Shown: in pieces, positions 1-11,940 of the stretch
How positions within the stretch are numbered: the stretch's first letter is position 1
Layout: each line of letters begins with the position of its first letter
From: Acanthococcus lagerstroemiae
Lineage: Eukaryota; Arthropoda; Insecta; Hemiptera; Eriococcidae
DNA length: 64,000 nucleotides
Direction of reading: 5' to 3'
NCBI GenBank assembly: GCA_031841125.1
Contig: CM063110.1
Span: 33,681,214-33,745,213 of the forward strand
Notes under the pieces: generated by a model
What the model was told of the DNA's origin: nothing
What the model saw: the letters and a program-made list of their open reading frames with translations, nothing else
Database searches by the model: none
Made by a program: the position numbers and the translations under genes

Positions 1-3000
1 TCAATTTGTGTCAAAAAATGACTCTAGCTCAATTTTGACAACGGATTCGAATTCGTCTCGAAAAATTGATTTACTAGCACCAGCCCTGACGCCGTAGCTC
101 TCCGAAAATTTTTTGGCCCCAAGAAATGCCTTATTTATAGTATGGAGAAATTTTCAAAATTTGAGAAAACCAAAAATTTCGAATTCATGAGTGTTTCTTA
201 CTCAATTTTTCACGCTGAGTTCGAATTCGCTGTTGCAATTTGGTGGCGACCCTCCGTTCCCGAGATACCCTCAAAAAAGTTGGAAAAATTGATCAATTTG
301 TGTCAAAAAATGACTCTAGCTCAATTTTGACAACGGATTCGAATTCGTCTCGAAAAATTGACTAACTAGCACCAGCCCTGACGCCGTAGCTCTCCGAAAA
401 TTTTTTGGCCCCAAAAAATGCCTGATGTATAGTATGGAGAAATTTTCAAAATTTGAGTAAACCAAAAATTTCGAATTCATGTGTGTTTCTTACTCAATTT
501 TTCACGCTGAGTTCGAATTCGCTGTTGCAATTTGGTGGCGACCCTCCGTTCCCGAGATACCCTCAAAAAAGTTGGAAAAATTGATCAATTTGGGTCGAAA
601 AATGACTCTAGCTCAATTTTGACAACGTATTCGAATTCGTCTCGAAAAATTGACTTCCTAGCACCAGCACCGACGCCGGAGCTCTCCAAAAATTTTTTCG
701 CCCCAAAAACTGCATGATGTATAATAGTATGGAGAAATTTTCAAAATTTGAGAAAATCAGAAATTTCGAATTCATGAGTGTTTCGTACTCAATTTTTCAC
801 GCTGAGTTCGAATTCGCTGGTGCAATTTGGTGGGACTGTTTTCAACTCAATTTTTTTCGCTGAGGTTGAATTCGGTATTCAAATTTGCCGGTGACGCTCC
901 GTTGCCGGGTTACAGCTGAAAAAGTTGAGAAAATTGTTAAATTTGGGTCAAAAAATGACTCTAGCTCAATTTTGACAACGGATTCGAATTCGTCTCGAAA
1001 AATTGACTTACTAGCACCAGCCCCGACGCCGGAGCTCTCCAAAAATTTTTTCGCCCCAAAAACTGCATGATGTATAATAGTATGGAGAAATTTTCAAAAT
1101 TTGAGAAAATCAGAAATTTCGAATTCATGAGTGTTTCGTACTCAGTTTTTCACGCTGAGTTCGAATTCGCTGGTGCAATTTGGTGGGACTGTTTTCAACT
1201 CAATTTTTTTCGCTGAGGTTGAATTCGGTATTCAAATTTGCCGGTGACGCTCCGTTGCCGGGTTACAGCTGAAAAAGTTGAGAAAATTGTTAAATTTGGT
1301 CAAAAAATGACTCTAGCTCAATTTTGACAACGGATTCGAATTCGTCTCGAAAAATTGACTTACTAGCACCAGCCCCGACGCCGTAGGTCTCCGAAAATTT
1401 ATTGGCCCCAAGAAATGCCTTATTTATAGTATGGAGAAATTTTCAAAATTTGAGAAAACCAAAAATTTCGAATTCATGAGTGTTTCTTACTCCATTTTGC
1501 ACGCTGAGTTCGAATTCGCTGTTGCAATTTGGTGGCGACCCTCCGTTCTCGAGATACCCTAGCAAAAGTTGGAAAAATTGATCAATTTGTGTCAAAAAAT
1601 GACTCTAGCTCAATTTTGACAACGGATTCGAATTCGTCTCGAAACATTGACTTACTAGCACCAGCCCCGACGCCGTAGCTCTCCGAAAATTTATTGGCCC
1701 CAAAAAATGCCTGATGTATAGTATGGAGAAATTTTCAAAATTTGAGAAAACCAAAAATTTCGAATTCATGAGTGTTTCTTACTCAATTTTTCACGCTGAG
1801 TTCGAATTCGCTGTTGCAATTTGGTGGCGACCCTCCGTTCTCGAGATACCCTCAAAAAAGTCGGAAAAATTGATCAATTTGGGTCAAAAAATGACTCTAG
1901 CTCAATTTTGACAACGAATTCGAATTCGTCTCGAAAAATTGACTTACTAGCACCAGCCCTGACGCCGTAGCTCTCCGAAAATTTTTTGGCCCCAAAAAAT
2001 GCCTGATGTATAGTATGGAGAAATTTTCAAAATTTGAGAAAACCAAAAATTTCGAATTCATGAGTGTTTCTTACTCAATTTTTCACGCTGAGTTCGAATT
2101 CGCTGTTGCAATTCGGTGGCGACCCTCCGTTCTCGAGATACCCTAGCAAAAGTTGGAAAAATTGATCGATTTGTGTCAAAAAATGACTCTAGCTGAATTT
2201 TGACAACGGATTCGAATTCGTCTCGAAAAATTGACTAACTAGCACCAGCCCTGACGCCGTAGCTTTCCGAAAATTTTTTGCTCCAAAAAATGCCTGATGT
2301 ATAGTATGGAGAAATTTTCAAAATTTGAGAAAACCAAAAATTTCGAATTCATGAGTGTTTCGTACTCAATTTTAAACGCTTAGTTCGAATTCGCTGTTGC
2401 AATTTGGTGGCGACCCTCCGTTCCCGAGATACCCTCGAAAAAGTTGGAAAAATTGATCAATTTGGGTCGAAAAATGACTCTAGCTCAATTTTGACAACGT
2501 ATTCGAATTCGTCTCGAAAAATTGACTTACTAGCACCAGCCCCGACGCCGGAGCTCTCCAAAAATTTTTTCGCCCCAAAAACTGCATGATGTATAATAGT
2601 ATGGAGAAATTTTCAAAATTTGAGAAAATCAGAAATTTCGAATTCATGAGTGTTTCGTACTCAATTTTTCACGCTGAGTTCGAATTCGCTGGTGCAATTT
2701 GGTGGGACTGTTTTCAACTCAATTTTTTTCGCTGAGGTTGAATTCGGTATTCAAATTTGCCGGTGACGCTCCGTTGCCGGGTTACAGCTGAAAAAGTTGA
2801 GAAAATTGTTAAATTTGGTCAAAAAATGACTCTAGCTCAATTTTGACAACGGATTCGAATTCGTCTCGAAAAATTGACTTACTAGCACCAGCCCCGACGC
2901 CGTAGGTCTCCGAAAATTTATTGGCCCCAAGAAATGCCTTATTTATAGTATGGAGAAATTTTCAAAATTTGAGAAAACCAAAAATTTCGAATTCATGAGT

Positions 3001-6000
3001 GTTTCTTACTCCATTTTGCACGCTGAGTTCGAATTCGCTGTTGCAATTTGGTGGCGACCCTCCGTTCTCGAGATACCCTAGCAAAAGTTGGAAAAATTGA
3101 TCAATTTGTGTCAAAAAATGACTCTAGCTCAATTTTGACAACGGATTCGAATTCGTCTCGAAACATTGACTTACTAGCACCAGCCCCGACGCCGTAGCTC
3201 TCCGAAAATTTATTGGCCCCAAAAAATGCCTGATGTATAGTATGGAGAAATTTTCAAAATTTGAGAAAACCAAAAATTTCGAATTCATGAGTGTTTCTTA
3301 CTCAATTTTTCACGCTGAGTTCGAATTCGCTGTTGCAATTCGGTGGCGACCCTCCGTTCTCGAGATACCCTAGCAAAAGTTGGAAAAATTGATCAATTTG
3401 TGTCAAAAAATGACTCTAGCTCAATTTTGACAACGGATTCGAATTCGTCTCGAAAAATTGACTTACTAGCACCAGCCCTGACGCCGTAGCTCTCCGAAAA
3501 TTTTTTGGCCCCAAGAAATGCCTTATTTATAGTATGGAGAAATTTTCAAAATTTGAGAAAACCAAAAATTTCGAATTCATGAGTGTTTCTTACTCAATTT
3601 TTCACGCTGAGTTCGAATTCGCTGTTGCAATTTGGTGGCGACCCTCCGTTCCCGAGATACCCTCAAAAAAGTTGGAAAAATTGATCAATTTGTGTCAAAA
3701 AATGACTCTAGCTCAATTTTGACAACGGATTCGAATTCGTCTCGAAAAATTGACTAACTAGCACCAGCCCTGACGCCGTAGCTCTCCGAAAATTTTTTGG
3801 CCCCAAAAAATGCCTGATGTATAGTATGGAGAAATTTTCAAAATTTGAGTAAACCAAAAATTTCGAATTCATGTGTGTTTCTTACTCAATTTTTCACGCT
3901 GAGTTCGAATTCGCTGTTGCAATTTGGTGGCGACCCTCCGTTCCCGAGATACCCTCAAAAAAGTTGGAAAAATTGATCAATTTGGGTCGAAAAATGACTC
4001 TAGCTCAATTTTGACAACGTATTCGAATTCGTCTCGAAAAATTGACTTCCTAGCACCAGCCCCGACGCCGGAGCTCTCCAAAAATTTTTTCGCCCCAAAA
4101 ACTGCATGATGTATAATAGTATGGAGAAATTTTCAAAATTTGAGAAAATCAGAAATTTCGAATTCATGAGTGTTTCGTACTCAATTTTTCACGCTGAGTT
4201 CGAATTCGCTGGTGCAATTTGGTGGGACTGTTTTCAACTCAATTTTTTTCGCTGAGGTTGAATTCGGTATTCAAATTTGCCGGTGACGCTCCGTTGCCGG
4301 GTTACAGCTGAAAAAGTTGAGAAAATTGTTAAATTTGGGTCAAAAAATGACTCTAGCTCAATTTTGACAACGGATTCGAATTCGTCTCGAAAAATTGACT
4401 TACTAGCACCAGCTCCGACGCCGTAGGTCTCCGAAAATTTATTGGCCCCAAGAAATGCCTTATTTATAGTATGGAGAAATTTTCAAAATTTGAGAAAACC
4501 AAAAATTTCGAATTCATGAGTGCTTCTTACTCAATTTTTCACGCTGAGTTCGAATTCGCTGTTGCAATGTGGCGGCGACCCTCCTTTCCCGAAATACCCT
4601 CGGAAAAGTTGGAAAAATTGTTCAATTTGGGTCAAAAAATGACTCTAGCTCAATTTTGACAGCGGATTTGAATTTGTCTCGAAAAATTGACTTACTAGCA
4701 CCAGCCCCGACGCCGTAGCTCTCCGAAAATTTTTTGGCCCCAAAAAATGCATCATGTATAGTATGGAGAAATCTTCAAAATTCGAAAAAATCAAAATTTT
4801 TGATTTAATGACTGTTTTCAACTTAATTTTTTTCGCTGAGGTTGTATTCGGTATTCAAATTTGCCGGTGACGCTCCGTTGCCGGGTTACAGCTGAAAAAG
4901 TTGAGAAAATTGGTAAATTTGGGTCCAAAAATGACTGTACCTTAATTTCGACAACGGATTTGAATTCGTCTCGAAAATCTGAGTAACTAGCCTCAACGCC
5001 GACGATGATGCTCTCCGAAAATTTTTTTCCCTCAAAAAAGACATGATGTATAGTATGGAGAAATTTTCAAAATTCGAAAAAATCAAAATTTTTTATTTAC
5101 AGACTGGTTTTAACTCAATTTCTCTCGCTGAGGTTGAATTCGGTATTCAAATTTGCCGGTGACGCTCTGTTGCCGAGATACAGCTGAAAAAGTTGAGAAA
5201 ATTGGTAAATTTGGGTCCAAAAATGACTGTACCTCAATTTTGACAAGGGATTTGAATTCGTCTCGAAAATCTGAGTACGTAGCTTCCGCGTCGGCGCTGA
5301 TGCTCTCCGAAAATTTTTTTGCCTAAAAAAAAACATGATGTATATCTGAAGAAATTTTCATAATTCGAAAAAATTCAAGATTTTTGATATAAAGACTGTT
5401 TTCAACTCAATTTTTCACGCTGAATTCGAATTCGGTAGTCAAATTGGGCGGCGACGCTCCGTTGCCGAGATACAGTCGAAAAAGTTGAAAAAATTTGTCA
5501 ATCTGAGTAAAAAATGACTGTAGCTCAATTTGGACGACGGATTTGAATTCGTCTCGAAAAACTGAGTAACTAGCCCCAGCGCCGGCGCCGGCGAAGAAGC
5601 TCTCCGAAAATTTTTTTGCCTCAAAAAAGACATGATGTATAGAATGGAGAAATTTTCAAATTTCGAAGAAATCAAAAATCATTATTTAAATACTGTTTTC
5701 GACTCAATTTTTCACGCTGAGTTCAAATTCAGTGTGCAAATTTGGCGGATAGGCTACGTCCCCGAGGAACACCCGAAAATGTTGGCAATATGTGTCAAAA
5801 GTGACTTTAGCTCAATTTTGACGACGGATTTTAATTCGTCTCGAAAAAGAGAGTAATTAGCCACAGCTCCGACGTCGGAGCTCTTCGAAAATTTCTTATG
5901 ATGTATAGTATGGAGAATTATCCAAAATCGAAAAAAACAAAAATTTTTATTTGACGACTCTTTTCGACTCAATTTTTAACGCAGACGGGTTTAAATTTAG

Positions 6001-6340
6001 TGTCCGAATTTGACGGCGACCCTCCGTTCCCGAGATACATTCGAAAATGGGGTCAGAATGTAGTCAAAATGGGTCAAAAAATACTTTAGCCTAATTTTGA
6101 TGACGGATTTGAATTCGTCTCGAAAAATTGAGTAATTAGCCGCAGCGCCGACGCCGAAGCTCTCCGAATAATTTTTTGTCCGACAAAAGACATGATGTAT
6201 AGAATGGAAGAATTGTCAAAATTCGAAAAAATTAAAAATTTTGATTTAAGGACTGTTTTCGACTCAATTTTTCACGCCGAGTTCAAATTCAGTTTGCAAA
6301 TTAGGCGGCGACTCTACGTCCCCGAGAAACACCCGAAGTG
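1..6340. repeat. Satellite DNA array, about 292-353 bp monomers with higher-order structure
   Basis: A head-to-tail array of about 20 monomers. The landmark ATGGAGAAATTTTCAAAATT recurs at 142, 434, 729, 1082, 1431, 1723, 2015, 2306, 2601, 2950, 3242, 3534, 3826, 4121, 4471, 4763 and 5055, so most monomers are 291-295 bp. Long monomers of about 350 bp (starting at 729, 1082, 2601 and 4121) carry an extra block of about 57 bp beginning GGGACTGTTTTCAACTC. Each monomer has several GAATTC sites. Copies to about 4470 are nearly identical; copies after about 4760 diverge steadily and fade out near 6340, as expected at the edge of a satellite. Open frames of 60-80 codons here are just the satellite read through and are not genes. 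Confidence 0.95.
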
Positions 6341-6343
6341 TGA

Positions 6344-6508
6344 TTTAGTTTAATTTGAGCCGAGGCGATATTCTGCAACTAAATGACCCGAAGCCATCTC
6401 ACGGTAATCCAAAGTACCAACATTCATTATGTTAGTAGTTTTACGACCGCGAGATAGCTCTTGGGATATTCCTTTGCAGAATTGCGCCGTGGCTAAAATT
6501 AAACTAGA
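6344..6508. mobile_element. Foldback (palindromic) MITE-like element at the satellite edge
   Basis: The two halves are imperfect reverse complements along nearly their full length. The left end reads TAGTTTAATTTGAGCC and the right end GGCTAAAATTAAACTA, and the match continues inward (CCATCTCACGGT against the complement of CGCGAGATAGCTC). It has no coding capacity. It sits exactly where the satellite stops being recognisable. Classified from structure only; no target-site duplication was resolved. Confidence 0.6.
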
Positions 6509-7600
6509 TGTCTTACACATTGCCCACTTGTAGGCCTCGAAATTTCGGAAGATGAACAGTTATTTTCAATATGACACTACAAATGCCCTAAGTCTATTTC
6601 TGTCATGGAGAAACTTAGCAACAGGAGCACCCAGTGTGTTCTTCTCACACAATTTGCAATAATGATAAATAGATCATGGGAAATGGCGTAGAAATCGAAA
6701 TTAGAACGTCAATTTTGCGGTTAGGACGACGTCGGTCTGATGGCAGTTTTGACTATCAAATCGCCATCGATTTGGCGGCAAATTTTCCGACGCTTCGATC
6801 AGTGTCAAAACAAGTTCATTTCAATGGCACTTTGGCTGATAACGAGCTTTGACGATGTTTCAATGCATAAATTCGACGTTGATTTAGCGTAGAAAAGAGG
6901 CTAATGTAAATCCGATGTCGAAATGAAAGCCATCTTACCAGTCGAATTCGGGTCGAATTAGTTTCATGTGTAATGTCTCAATAAGCACAATTGTACATGT
7001 GCGTTTCTAGTGGAAAGGAGGGATGGGGGCCCGTAAGACTCCCTGAGATAGTAAGGTATAAAGGACAGAAGTTGCCAAACAGAATGCTAGATACTTAAAT
7101 TTCCCGAATGCTGTCAAAAACGGTGAAATTTATGTGGAAAATACCATATTTTGATGAAAACAGTCGAAAAAAAGGCCAATTCTAAAAAGTATTCCGCAAC
7201 TTTTTTTTCTTTAAAGTATACGAACAACTCAGCAAAATGGTATCTAAGTTGCTTCACTGACACACTGCTGTACACCGAGATTCATTTTCACACCGCTGTT
7301 CGTGTCCTGCTGCCCTCTATATTAAAATACATGCCGTCAAAACCAAAACTATTCCTGCCCATGGGCTCGTTTCATTGGTTCTGCAATAGGTAGCGCGATC
7401 TGTCGCAACGAACGCGCCTCGCGGGTAAAATTGAGGCGTATGGCAGATGAAAGGGAGAAATACGAACATACTAGAAGAATAAAACAGCGGAAAGCGAAGC
7501 GTGGAAAGAGCAGGCGCTACAGCAGTGGTTAACCGAAGGTGTTGGTTAGCTTTGATATTTTTATACATGGGCGGAGTCGCCTTTTGAAATTGGCCGCCCT
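6509..7600. other. Non-coding stretch with no recognised gene
   Basis: Unique-looking sequence of moderate GC. I see no domain-bearing ORF, RNA gene or clear terminal repeats. The short open frames (for example about 7151-7393) have no recognisable protein features. Confidence 0.5.
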
Positions 7601-7609
7601 CTAAATCTC

Positions 7610-7872
7610 GAGAGTCGCTTATAAAATTCTTAATCACGTCAGCTGGAGTATTTTGCGTAATTTTAGTCTTCTCTCGCGACTAATTACCCTTCGCGATTAC
7701 GCGGCGAATCGCGATCGCGTGTCTAGTCAGCAGTTCTCGATAAACGTCGGCGACAATCTCGATCGCGGTGGCTACGAGTCGCAGCCAACGGACAGATCCT
7801 CGAAGCGATAGCTACACCTGATGCTCGCTCGATATTCAACCGCAATCCTTCATAGATCTCGAACTGCTTAAT
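7610..7872 (+). promoter_or_regulatory. Candidate promoter and 5' untranslated leader, CpG-rich
   Basis: A TATA-like CTTATAAAATTC lies at about 7618. It is followed by roughly 200 bp unusually rich in CpG (repeated TCGCGA, GCGATCGCG and TCGGCGAC words from about 7670 to 7870) within otherwise AT-rich DNA. The block runs directly into an ATG followed within four bases by a consensus splice donor at 7880. CpG-rich, non-repetitive islands of this kind often mark arthropod promoters and first exons. No transcript evidence is available, so the promoter call is inference. Confidence 0.35.
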
Positions 7873-7879
7873 ATGAAAA
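7873..7879 (+). CDS. Candidate first coding exon: ATG AAA A followed by donor GTAAGT (speculative)
   Basis: The ATG at 7873 is followed by four A residues and then GTAAGTATT, a strong insect 5' splice site. The putative exon ends in phase 1. The LIM exon at 37267 begins GAATAATGAAT. Joining the two gives an open frame, M-K-R-I-M-N-P, continuous with the LIM reading frame. The phase agreement has about a one-in-three chance of arising randomly and the implied intron is 29.4 kb. The pairing is therefore a hypothesis and the exon itself is only a candidate. Confidence 0.22.
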
Positions 7880-8261
7880 GTAAGTATTTTGAAATTCGCT
7901 TCAATGTTTATAGGATTTCAGTCGTGCTCTCATTCGTTCATTAACAAATCGGCTGAGAAGAAACCTTTTTTGAAGCTGATCAGTTGATTGTCATAGGTAT
8001 GCTCATTCTCTCAGCATTTCGCGGAATTTTGAAAAACAGGACACACTTTACCGCGAGAGAACATAACAAGAAAAATACTCGTAGATGCAGTCTTTGTTTA
8101 CACCCCAGAAATTCGAATATTAGCTGGGCGAAATATACTTCTTAAGGGTTTCAACAGCAAAAGTGAATCGCAGTCTTAATTCAAAGACTATAACAGAACC
8201 CGGAGATTATCGCAATTCTGAGAGGAAAATAAAATCAACACCATTGTATTATCCAACATGT

Positions 8262-8387
8262 CACTCTGGTCACTGATGCGATACTCGAAAAGGTAGTTTC
8301 CGGGGCCAGGGTTGCGGTGTCTGAGGAGCCACTTTGACAGGCGTGCATCGCCACACGCTTCATCGAGTGAGAGGATTATATCCCACA
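8262..8387 (+). mobile_element. 5'-truncated R1-like LINE 3' tail, diverged copy
   Basis: This matches the roughly 105-bp terminal sequence shared with the copies ending at 10090, 20623, 41751, 55690 and 59610. The shared blocks are TGATGCGATACTCGAAA, GTAGTTTCCGGGGCC, GCGTGCATCGCCA and a terminal CCCAC. This copy has about 20 bp of extra sequence before its last block (TTCATCGAGTGAGAGG). No target-site duplication was resolved. It is the 3' untranslated end of the LINE whose coding remnant lies at 58700-59110. Confidence 0.75.
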
Positions 8388-8389
8388 TC

Positions 8390-9980
8390 TGATCCGATCA
8401 ATTTGCAGAAGAAAGAACTAAACTAAGCGAGAGTGGATTTGTGTCATGGTGGTATAATTGCGAAGGATTTGCAACATTTTAGAAATGTTTTCAGCATCGA
8501 CGATTTTATCTGTATAGCAGGTGTTGCACGCAGGAAAGGTCGAAAAAACAAACAAACCCGATGGAACCGAACCTGAACCGGTTATTTTTATTGAACGGAA
8601 CAAGAATGGGAACCAAACGCCAGGAAAGATGATTCTTGATTTATAATAAAAATCTATCATTCCTTTTACGAAACTCTTACGATTTTCCAACGGTAAGCGA
8701 TGACAACACATCAATGAATTGAACAGGAACGTATCAAATTTTGTAGGTAGACAGTCTGGAATGGAACCGATGGTTGAGTTTTGAAGAACCGAATGGAACA
8801 TAATAGGAACCTCTACGATGTTCGATTCGAACATTTCTGGTTGCATGTGCTGCCCCTTAGGTATCCAGTGCAGCAAAAGTATCCATTTGCTATATCACAC
8901 AATAGCACGTTCTCGGGTATATACCAGCACAGCTTATAGTTTCTCTTTTCATTATGAAAGTTTTCTCCCGAGAATTATTGTGGGAAGAGGGAGGAACGTT
9001 TCTTCAAACTCCAAAAAGTTGCAATTAAAATTGAGAATTCCCGAAAATTGCACATTCAGTGTGTAGAGAGAACCCTTAGCTTCAACTCTACGGAGTTTTG
9101 GGTCAGAATTTCAATTAAAGGGGAAGTATTTTTTTTTAAATAAAGTACCAAAATGGGGGTCTGGGAAAATGGGCAACTAATATCGCTCACCAACAAATAT
9201 TTCAAAAAACAAATGCAAAAGATTGATAGCTTTTCATCATGTAAACGATTTATTTAGACGAAGTACATTACGAATTGAAGCATGTAAAGGAAAGTGCCAA
9301 TTCTTGATCAGGTGTCAAATGTTGACCATTTTTTTTAGCAGCCGGTAGCAGCGTAGTGAGAGGTGCGTAGGTGCTGCTATCTATGTTAATGTATAGCCCA
9401 GATCTTTGTCTTCCATTTGATATAATTTTTCAGTGGAATCACGTTCAGTTAGCCGGTTGTATCAGTAATTTAGTTGAGTGATCAAAATAGAGTAGCGATT
9501 TTCATGACATACGAGTACAGCGGAAAGGAAGTTTTCAAAGTTAAAAATAATAAATAATCTTGGTTATATTGCAATATTATTACAAAGTACATATAAAAAT
9601 GTAGGTAATGATGTAGACTACACGTTCCAAACTTAATTTACGAATAATTATGCCATCTAATGTGTGCGCGGAAGCCTTGGAAGTGTGGCATGTTTATTTC
9701 TTATAGAAGCCATAACCTCTAGATGTATTGCGAATTTGATATTACTCGTCAGAGTAACCATTATTGTATTAACAGTGTAGAGTATGTTAAGCTAATAATA
9801 CATATAAGTCATTTTCGTTATTCTAAGAAGTGTCAACTTTTGATATAGTCAAGATTTGGCACCCAATAATTTTTGTCAAGACTTGGCACACTTATTTCAT
9901 CAATTGTTACGTTTTTGATTTGCTCAGGGAAAAACAAGGAAAAAATTTAAGTACCTACATGGAGTCGAGTATGAGCGTGG
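8390..9980. other. Non-coding stretch; GGAACC-rich tract and an unassigned repeat fragment
   Basis: From 8555 to 8825 the words GGAACC and CCGAACC recur, giving a long but unconvincing minus-strand open frame. At about 9292-9330 the sequence GAAAGTGCCAATTCTTGA resembles part of the inverted arms of the element at 10304-12673, so a diverged fragment of that family is likely here. Nothing else was recognised. Confidence 0.45.
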
Positions 9981-9982
9981 CT

Positions 9983-10090
9983 GTTCCCCCTATTCTGACG
10001 CAGACCTATTTGGGGCATTTCTGGGATAGGGGGTGCGGTATCCCGGGGCCAGTTTGGCATGCGTGCATCGCCATACGCCCCACTATCATC
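9983..10090 (+). mobile_element. R1-like LINE 3' tail with 14-bp target-site duplication
   Basis: A short 5'-truncated insertion with the family's terminal sequence (GCGGTATCCCGGGGCC, then GCATGCGTGCATCGCC and a terminal CCCAC). It is flanked by ATGAGCGTGGCTGT (9969-9982) and ATGAGCATGGCTGT (10091-10104), which match at 13 of 14 positions. This is the signature of target-primed reverse transcription. It inflates the apparent open frame at 9830-10264, which is not a gene. Confidence 0.8.
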
Positions 10091-10552
10091 AATGAGCATG
10101 GCTGTAAATGCTGTATGGTACGCCGTTACTTCATTACACGCGGCGTCCAAAATGTATGCAGTACCTATACCCCTCTTGTATATTCATTTTTCAGTGCAAT
10201 GAATGTGCCACATCATGATCGGTCAACAACTAGCATTTTTACAAAATTTTTAGAAAGCATGTAAAACGTTATCTATTGATACTTATATGTTGTGCGGATT
10301 AAACGTGTATGTCTCTATCTACTAGTACTAGCACATCTGTACAGTAGATTTGCAAAATTTTGAGTGGTCAACATTTGGCACCCTACGCCAAATGTTGAAA
10401 TTTTGAATAGTTTTTTTTTTAATGCTGATACATCAAAGGGTTGACGCCCTTTTGAATATCTATTTGCAAGTTGCTGTAATTGAAGGATGATATTTTGTAG
10501 TGCCATAAATGTTTAAGTTGAAATTACAACTCAGAAGAGGAAACAACTCGTC

Positions 10553-10585
<33 letters not shown>

Positions 10586-10818
10586 GAATTGGCACTTTCC
10601 CTTAGTACAAATATATACTTTTTCATATTTTTCAATGTTTTAGAATGTATTTCGGTACATCAAACACGTTTGACGCTTCCACCAAGCTCATTCAAAGACC
10701 GTTTTTCCAAAATCAGGCAATGATGATTCTCCTGTAGAAGCTGGAACCTCTAGTCAGCTTAATGAATCGACGGTTCCAAACGATATACCCTAGCCTTTCA
10801 AGCACACTTTATCTTAGC

Positions 10819-11090
10819 CAGGGACGTACCGAAGAGTTTTCCTGGGAGGGGGAGGGGGGGTTAAATCTGTGAAAATCCCAACAGACTCAACTCAAAACTC
10901 CCAAGTATCAAAGCAAAAAAAAAATTTTTGACCTGTTGGATTTTTCCAACTGACTTAACTGAAAATTCACAAGTACGAGTATCAAAGCAAAAGTAGTAAA
11001 ACTTTTTGATATTTCCCGACTTCTCAACTCAATTCTCTAGTATCAAAGTAAAAAAGAAATTATTTTAAACTTGTTGGATTTTCTCAGCTA
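10819..11090. repeat. Partial MITE: left end CAGGGACGTACC plus internal tandem units
   Basis: Starts with a TIR-like CAGGGACGTACC and a G-rich tract, then repeats a unit of about 90 bp built on AAGTATCAAAGCAAAA and TTGTTGGATTTTTC. The same internal unit and the opposite terminus (GGTGCGTCCCTG) occur at 21590-21732, so the two are separate pieces of one family. The right end of this copy is missing where satellite sequence begins. Confidence 0.55.
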
Positions 11091-11940
11091 GCCTATTCGG
11101 TATTCAAATTTGGCGGCGACGCTTCGTTTCCGAGATACCCTCCAAAATGTGGTCAACTTAGGTCAAAAAATGACTTTAGCTCAATTTTGACAACAGATTC
11201 GAATTCGCCTCGAAAAATTGAGTTACTAGCACCAGCGCCGACGCAGTAGCTGTCCGAATATTTTTTCGCCCCAAAAAAGACATGATGAGTCTGGAAAAAT
11301 TTTCAAAACTCGAAAAAATCAAAATTTTTTATTTAAAGACTGTTTTGAACTCAATTGTACACGCTGAACTCGAATTCGGTATTCAAATTTGCGGCGACGC
11401 TCCGTTGCCGAGATACTGTGGAGAAAGTTGGTAAAATTGGTCAATTTTGGTCCAAATATGGTTTAGCTCAATTCTGACAACGGATTTGAATTCGTCTCGA
11501 GAATCTGAGTAACTAGCCCCAGCGCCGACGCTGATGCACTCCGAAAATTTTTTGCCTCAAAAAAGACCTGATGTATAGTAAAAATTTCCAAAATTCAAAA
11601 ATTTCGAATTAATTAGTGTTTCTTACTCAATTTTTTACGCTGAGTTCGAATTCGTTGTTGCAATTTGGCGGCGACCCTCCGTTCCCGAGATACACTCGAA
11701 AAAGTTGGGAAAATTGATCAATTTGTGTCAAAAAATGACTCTAGCTCAATTTTGACAACGGATTCGAATTCTCCTCGAAAAATTGAGTAACTAGTTGGAT
11801 AATTAGCACCCTAGCCGACGTTGAAGCTCTTCGAAAATTTCTTGCCCCGAAAAATATATGAAGTATTGTGGAGAAATTATCAAGCATCGAGAAGACTGTT
11901 TTTGACTCAATTTTTCACACTGAGTTCGAATTTGTTGTCA
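11091..11940. repeat. Diverged satellite fragment, about three monomers
   Basis: Clear homology to the array at 1-6340, for example GACTTTAGCTCAATTTTGAC, GAATTCGCCTCGAAAAATTG and CTAGCACCAGCGCCGACG. Monomers are diverged to about the degree of the array's right edge. They lie in the core of the inverted-repeat element, so satellite has been dispersed or captured outside the main array. Confidence 0.9.

Noticed and set aside
142..5856. Series of 60-80 codon ORFs with almost the same protein
   Set aside because: They repeat at the satellite period and contain the satellite landmark; they are translations of non-coding satellite.
1..6340. CRISPR-like array
   Set aside because: The repeats are 290-350 bp without unique spacers, and the context is eukaryotic.
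8418..8876. 152-codon minus-strand ORF
   Set aside because: It lies across GGAACC-rich repetitive sequence and shows no family feature.
9830..10264. 144-codon ORF
   Set aside because: Its middle is an inserted R1-like tail with target-site duplication; the rest has no domain.
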